Assembly (NCBI RefSeq): GCF_014650335.1
Contig: NZ_BMUT01000009.1
Coordinates: forward strand, 299,414-363,413
Source: Streptomyces hiroshimensis
GTDB taxonomy: Bacteria > Actinomycetota > Actinomycetes > Streptomycetales > Streptomycetaceae
Direction of reading: 5' to 3'
DNA length: 64,000 nt
The notes under the pieces are model-generated. The model ran no database searches and was not told the origin of the DNA. It saw nothing but the letters and a program-made list of their open reading frames with translations. This document shows, piece after piece, positions 60,100-64,000 of the stretch. The stretch's first letter is position 1. Each line of letters begins with the position of its first letter. The position numbers were made by a program, and so were the translations under genes.

Positions 60100-61065
60100 A
60101 TGCTGCGCTTGCGGTTCACGGCCGAGGACCTGCTGTGTGTGACCTTCGCGCCGTCCCCAGCGCCCCTCATAGACCTGGCCATCGCTGTCGCACTGGTGCA
60201 ACGCCGTAGGCCTCCCTCGACGTTCGGCAGGTGGCAGCACGCCGCACGGCAGACCTTCCCGGCCGAGGCACGTCCTTTGCTGTCGTTGGTGCCCCCAACG
60301 GCCCTGGGGCCGATGTTCCTCGATCCGCTCAGCCGGCAGATGGACGACGGTCTGGAGGCGGTGCGCGCCACGCCCGCCGACGAGGTCCGCGACCAGCTGG
60401 CGCACCTGTGCCCGGCCACGCGCCCGCTCACGCCCTGGGTGCGCGACCTGGCCGACCAGGACAGGGAGGCCTGGAAGATCCTCCAGCGCGCCCTGCACGC
60501 GGGCTACGACGGTCTCCTGTCCGCGCACTGGGGCCGCATCCGTACGAGCTTCGACGCCGAGCAGGCCTGGCGCACCCGGCTGCTGGCCCGTCACGGAATC
60601 CGTACGGCGCTGGCTTCCCTGGCGCCGGGCGGCCGGTGGGAGGGCACCACACTGGTCTTCGACTGCCCGGAACGGGTGGACGTCCGGCTGCGCGGCCACG
60701 GCCTGGTCCTGCTGCCGTCAGCTCTGTGGACCGAGCGCCCCCTGATCGCGCATCACGAGGAGGCCCCGAGCATCCTCATCTATCCGGCGGCCGTCCCGCT
60801 CCCGCTGATCGACCGGCAGCCCGGCAGCGACCCGCTGGGCTCGCTCCTGGGCCGCACCCGCGCGGCGGTGCTGGGACTCCTGACGCGGCAGCTCACCACG
60901 AGCGACGTGGCCCGCGAGCTGGGCATCAGCAAGGCCGCCGCTTCCCAGCACACCAAGGCACTGCGTGAGGCCCGGCTGATCACCACCCACCGCGAGGGCA
61001 AGGCCGTCTGGCACACGTGCAGCCCGATGGGTATCGACTTCCTTGCCGCCGCGCCGCCCTGCTGA
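60100..61065 (+). CDS. ArsR-type winged-helix regulator with DUF5937-like domain
   Basis: The 321-residue protein has a long N-terminal alpha/beta domain of the DUF5937 kind and a C-terminal ArsR winged helix (about 250-315; LGLLTRQLTTSDVARELGISKAAASQHTKALREARLITTHREGKAVWH). There is no metal-binding CxC motif. GGAGG lies 9 nt before ATG 60100. It may regulate the neighbouring Dap operon, although the 29-bp palindrome upstream of sbnA could equally bind another protein. Confidence 0.85.
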   Translation: MLRLRFTAEDLLCVTFAPSPAPLIDLAIAVALVQRRRPPSTFGRWQHAARQTFPAEARPLLSLVPPTALGPMFLDPLSRQMDDGLEAVRATPADEVRDQLAHLCPATRPLTPWVRDLADQDREAWKILQRALHAGYDGLLSAHWGRIRTSFDAEQAWRTRLLARHGIRTALASLAPGGRWEGTTLVFDCPERVDVRLRGHGLVLLPSALWTERPLIAHHEEAPSILIYPAAVPLPLIDRQPGSDPLGSLLGRTRAAVLGLLTRQLTTSDVARELGISKAAASQHTKALREARLITTHREGKAVWHTCSPMGIDFLAAAPPC

Positions 61066-61341
61066 CCAACCGCCCAGGGCGCTCGCGATCGGATCGCTCA
61101 ACGATTCAGCCAGAGCTGAAACCATCGCCCGCTCCGGCCGGGCACCACCATGCTCATTGCGTACCGGCCACGGGAGGCGCCCCTGGACGCAAGGCATGCC
61201 ATGTGCCCTAGATCACACCTTGCCGGTTCCTCGGCGGCGAGGCTGCTGTGAGGGCCGGGCTCCCCAGACCCTGGAAGGGCGGACTCCGGCTCCGCTCTCC
61301 TTGATCCACTCCCTGCTTGCTCCCCGGGGGAGGGCAAGAAA

Positions 61342-61386
61342 CACTTCAGCCCCGGTTCTCTCAGTGAGAAAACCGGGGCTGAAGTG
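61342..61386. terminator. Terminator of tRNA-Pro and the region to its left
   Basis: CACTTCAGCCCCGGTT (61342-61357) pairs perfectly with AACCGGGGCTGAAGTG (61371-61386), a 16-bp stem; it lies 13 nt beyond the 3' end of tRNA-Pro. Confidence 0.85.
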
Positions 61387-61398
61387 CTATTTCAGCTG

Positions 61399-61472
61399 TC
61401 GGGGTGGCGGGATTTGAACCCACGACCTCTTCGTCCCGAACGAAGCGCGCTGCCAAGCTGCGCTACACCCCG
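61399..61472 (-). tRNA. tRNA-Pro (CGG anticodon)
   Basis: A 74-nt cloverleaf without an encoded CCA: acceptor CGGGGTG/CACCCCG with discriminator A. The anticodon stem CTTCG/CGAAG encloses loop TTCGGGA (anticodon CGG), and the T-loop reads GGTTCAAATCC. It reads CCG codons. Confidence 0.95.
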
Positions 61473-61518
61473 ATGCTCTCCGAGTCTCTGCTTTCGCAGG
61501 TCCCCGGCGCAACGAGCT

Positions 61519-62277
61519 CTACTTTAGCGGACCGGAGCCCAGAGACGAAATCCGATTCCGGGGGCCGCGCAGGTGGGGGCGTATGCGGTCGAGCAGGACC
61601 AGGGTGAGGGCCAGTCCGTAGAAGGCCAGGCCGAAGACCACGGCGTTGACGGCGATGCCGTCGTAGCCGTGGAGGTCGACGTCCAGGAAGGGGTACGGGT
61701 AGCGGCCCTCGGTGCCGGGGGCCAGGAGGGCTCCGCGGATCAGGGCGAAGGGGAGGTAGAGGAGCGGGTAGACCAGCCACTGCCAGGCGTGGCGCAGGAG
61801 GAAGCCGCCGGGCGCGGTGAGCACGAGCCAGTCGAGGGCGGCCGCGAGCGGGGTCACGGTGTGGAGGAGCTGGTTGGCGACCGATTCCAGGGGCGTGCGC
61901 TCGCTGGTCATGGAGAAGCCGCTGGAGTCGTTCGAAAGTACGAAGTGGAAGACCAGGCCCGTGATGGAGATGAAGAGCAGCGCCGCACCCGTGATCCGCG
62001 GGGAGAGGGCGGGGCGCGCGGTCCAGGCGCGGTGGGCGGCCCAGGCGAAGGAGACCGCCACCAGGATGTTGGACTGGATCGTGAAGTAGCTGAAGAGCCG
62101 GCCGAGGTCGTCGGAGTCGATCGAGTCCAGGACGATGCCGGTGAGCGCGGCCAGGGCGACGAGCGCGCGGAAGACCGCCGCGAAGGGGCGGCGGCCGGCC
62201 GGGACGACCGCGGACGCGGGAACGCCCGCCGCGCCGGGCACGCCGCGCCGGGTGGTGGAGGGGGTCGGTTCGAGCAT
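61519..62277 (-). CDS. Pr6Pr-family integral membrane protein
   Basis: The 252-residue protein has about six transmembrane helices, with IQSNILVAVSFAWAAHRAW, ITGLVFHFVLSN and the LVYPLLYLPFALIRGALL segment typical of the Pr6Pr (FAR-17a/AIG1-like) family. Its function is unknown. GGGGGA directly precedes ATG 62277. Confidence 0.88.
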   Translation of the reverse strand: MLEPTPSTTRRGVPGAAGVPASAVVPAGRRPFAAVFRALVALAALTGIVLDSIDSDDLGRLFSYFTIQSNILVAVSFAWAAHRAWTARPALSPRITGAALLFISITGLVFHFVLSNDSSGFSMTSERTPLESVANQLLHTVTPLAAALDWLVLTAPGGFLLRHAWQWLVYPLLYLPFALIRGALLAPGTEGRYPYPFLDVDLHGYDGIAVNAVVFGLAFYGLALTLVLLDRIRPHLRGPRNRISSLGSGPLK

Positions 62278-62385
62278 TCCCCCACCGTACGGGTGGGCTC
62301 CGGAAACCTGCCGGGCCGGGAAAACCCCCGGGCCCGGAGGGCTATCTCCGGGCCGGCAGGCCGCCCCGGACCCGGCTCGCGCGGC

Positions 62386-63312
62386 TCAGTCGCGGGGGAC
62401 GAGGGTGAGCAGGGTGGCCTCGGGGGGGCAGGCGAAGCGGACCGGGGTGTAGCGGTTCGTGCCGCAGCCTGCGGAAACGTGCAGGTAGGAGCGGTGGCCG
62501 CCGGCCTTGTGGGTGGACAGGCCCTTGACCCGCTCGGGGTCGATGTCGCAGTTGGTGACCAGCGCCCCGTAGAAGGGGATGCACAGCTGGCCGCCGTGGG
62601 TGTGCCCGGCGAGGATCAGCGGGTAGCGGTCGGCGGTGAAGGCGTCGAGCACCCGCAGGTACGGGGCGTGGACGACGGCCATGGAGAAGTCGGCGTCCTC
62701 GCGGGGGCCGCCGGTCACCTCCGCGTACCGGTCGCGCTTGATGTGCGGGTCGTCGAGGCCGGTGAGGGCGATGTCGTACCCGGCGACCTTGAGCGCGCCG
62801 CGCGTGTTGGTGAGGTTGACCCAGCCCGCGGTGTCGAAGCCGTCGCGCAGCTCCTCCCAGGGGTTGTGGATCGCGCCGACCACCGGCGCATTGCCGTTCA
62901 GGCCGTGCCGCCCGCTGGCCCGCTCCAGCAGATACCGGGCGGGGTTGCGCAGCTTGGGGCCGTAGTAGTCGTTCGAACCGAAGACGTAGGCGCCCGGGAA
63001 CTCCATCAGCGGGCCCAGGGCGTCGAGCGTCTCGGGGACGCCCTCCGGGTCGGAGAGGTTGTCGCCGGTGTTGATCACGAAATCCGGGCGGAGCCCGGCG
63101 AGGGACTGCAGCCAGCGCTGCTTCTTGCGCTGCCCGGAGACCATGTGGATGTCGGAGACCTGGAGCACCCGCAGCGGCCGCATCCCGGCCGGCAGCACGG
63201 GCACCGTCACCCGTCGCAGCCGGAAGGACCGGACCTCGAAGCCGGCGGCGTAGGCCAGGCCGGCTGCGCCGGCCGCCGCGATTCCCAGGGGTACTCCGTA
63301 TCGAGCGCGCAT
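62386..63312 (-). CDS. Metallophosphoesterase (calcineurin-like, membrane-anchored)
   Basis: 308 residues with an N-terminal transmembrane helix (about 5-22). The metallophosphoesterase motifs are VLQVSDIHMV (D-x-H), INTGDNLSD (GDN), FGSNDYYG (GN-like), MAVVHAPY and LAGHTHGGQ (GHTHG). It probably hydrolyses phosphate esters at the membrane. ATG 63312 (MRARYGVPLG) is chosen as matching homologous N-termini; ATG 63321 is three residues longer. Confidence 0.9.
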   Translation of the reverse strand: MRARYGVPLGIAAAGAAGLAYAAGFEVRSFRLRRVTVPVLPAGMRPLRVLQVSDIHMVSGQRKKQRWLQSLAGLRPDFVINTGDNLSDPEGVPETLDALGPLMEFPGAYVFGSNDYYGPKLRNPARYLLERASGRHGLNGNAPVVGAIHNPWEELRDGFDTAGWVNLTNTRGALKVAGYDIALTGLDDPHIKRDRYAEVTGGPREDADFSMAVVHAPYLRVLDAFTADRYPLILAGHTHGGQLCIPFYGALVTNCDIDPERVKGLSTHKAGGHRSYLHVSAGCGTNRYTPVRFACPPEATLLTLVPRD

Positions 63313-63490
63313 GGGGTACATGGTCGCAGACCGCCGGCATCGCCCCGTCACGGGCTGTGGATATCTTCCGGATATCGCGGGGCCGGATGCAGGCGCGATG
63401 TCGCAGGCGCGCCGCGGGAGTTGCCGTCGCCCCGCCGCCCCACGGCGTTAATGCGGGGCGGCATCCGCCGCCGAATGCGAAGATTGCGGC

Positions 63491-63955
63491 ATGACCACGC
63501 TCAAGTCCACGCTGCACGACGACCTCACCGCCGCCATCAAGGCGCGTGACGAGCTGCGCTCCTCCACCCTCCGGCTCACCCTCTCCGCCATCGCCTACGA
63601 GGAGACCGCGGGCAAGTCCGCCCGTGAGCTCTCCGACGACGAGGTGCTGCAGGTGATCACCCGCGAGGCGAAGAAGCGCCGCGAGGCCGCGGACGCGTTC
63701 GACAAGGGCGGCCGCGCCGAGCAGGCCGAGCGGGAGCGTGCGGAGGGCGAGGTGCTCGCCGCCTACCTGCCGAAGCAGATGTCGGACGAGGAGCTCGCCG
63801 CGATCGTCGCCGACGCCGTGACCGAGGCCAAGGCCGGCGGCGCCGAGGGGCCGAAGGCCATGGGCGCCGTCATGAAGATCGTGAAGGCCAAGGTCGCCGG
63901 CCGCGCCGAGGGCAGCCGTGTCGCCACCGAGGTCAAGCGGCTCCTCGCGGGCTGA
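63491..63955 (+). CDS. GatB/YqeY-domain protein
   Basis: The 154-residue helical protein reads TTLKSTLHDDLTAAIKARDEL...LRLTLSAIAYEE and ends IVKAKVAGRAEGSRVATEVKRLL, the YqeY signature shared with the GatB tail. It is thought to bind tRNA. A stem-loop follows at the window edge. Confidence 0.93.
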   Translation: MTTLKSTLHDDLTAAIKARDELRSSTLRLTLSAIAYEETAGKSARELSDDEVLQVITREAKKRREAADAFDKGGRAEQAERERAEGEVLAAYLPKQMSDEELAAIVADAVTEAKAGGAEGPKAMGAVMKIVKAKVAGRAEGSRVATEVKRLLAG

Positions 63956-63983
63956 CCCACATCTTTAAAAGAAGAGGGGCGCC

Positions 63984-64000
63984 CGGACCGAAACGGTCCG
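63984..64000 (+). terminator. Partial terminator at window edge
   Basis: CGGACCG (63984-63990) pairs with CGGTCCG (63994-64000). GGGCGCC upstream would extend the stem beyond the window. Confidence 0.6.

Overview
The window is a chromosomal segment from a high-GC actinomycete, almost certainly a Streptomyces. The signs are the codon bias, the many GTG/TTG starts, the 4-bp ATGA/GTGA/TTGA gene overlaps, the DUF5753/DUF397 and Trypco1 families, the block tRNA-Ser - SRP RNA - dnaX - ybaB - recR, and ask-asd followed by a SigE-type sigma factor.

Region 1 (1-9430). A truncated globin/FAD-NAD(P)H reductase gene faces a DevR/OsdR-type response regulator, and a GAF histidine kinase of the DevS/DosS/OsdK type lies alongside. 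Both control regions carry two copies of a GGnCC-CGGCCC palindrome spaced exactly 23 bp apart, which suggests an autoregulated hypoxia/NO/redox module. Next come a TerD-nuclease fusion, an FAD monooxygenase, and a small FxsA-like peptide gene coupled to a HEXXH protein.

Region 2 (9474-18261, minus). Four genes encode Trypco1, a trypsin-VMAP-C protein, a MoxR AAA+ ATPase, and a SAV_2336/NB-ARC/TPR (FxsT-like) protein; the last three are joined by 4-bp overlaps. The set has the architecture of a regulated NTP-dependent conflict system. It lies next to an atypical Fxs-like RiPP pair that has no visible radical SAM enzyme.

Region 3 (18369-20779). A TetR regulator is divergent from a class C beta-lactamase-fold hydrolase.

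Region 4 (20890-31842). A 10.9-kb island is inserted at the 3' end of tRNA-Ser(GGA). A 54-bp direct repeat with one mismatch bounds it, and each end has a stem-loop terminator. No integrase is visible. Cargo: 5-formyl-THF cyclo-ligase with an XRE-TPR regulator, debris of a radical-SAM RiPP locus, a Mokosh type I-like anti-phage pair (pseudokinase-helicase plus degenerate PLD) and a CoiA-like nuclease.

Region 5 (31787-47816). The conserved core is tRNA-Ser, SRP RNA, dnaX, ybaB, recR, a DUF5063 gene, ask, asd, and a sigma factor with a membrane partner. A variable stretch (36.5-43.3 kb) interrupts it with a methyltransferase, a DUF5753/DUF397 pair, a winged-helix protein, a P-loop NTPase with a small membrane partner, and a PH-like membrane protein.

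Region 6 (47917-64000). SURF1, an S9 peptidase, an aromatic amino acid hydroxylase, a DUF1876 protein and a MazG-like protein come first. A compact diaminopropionate cluster follows (sbnA, sbnB, FAD/NAD(P) protein, LctP-type permease, SerA-like dehydrogenase, and an ArsR-type regulator after a strong terminator). The window ends with tRNA-Pro(CGG), a Pr6Pr membrane protein, a metallophosphoesterase and a YqeY protein.
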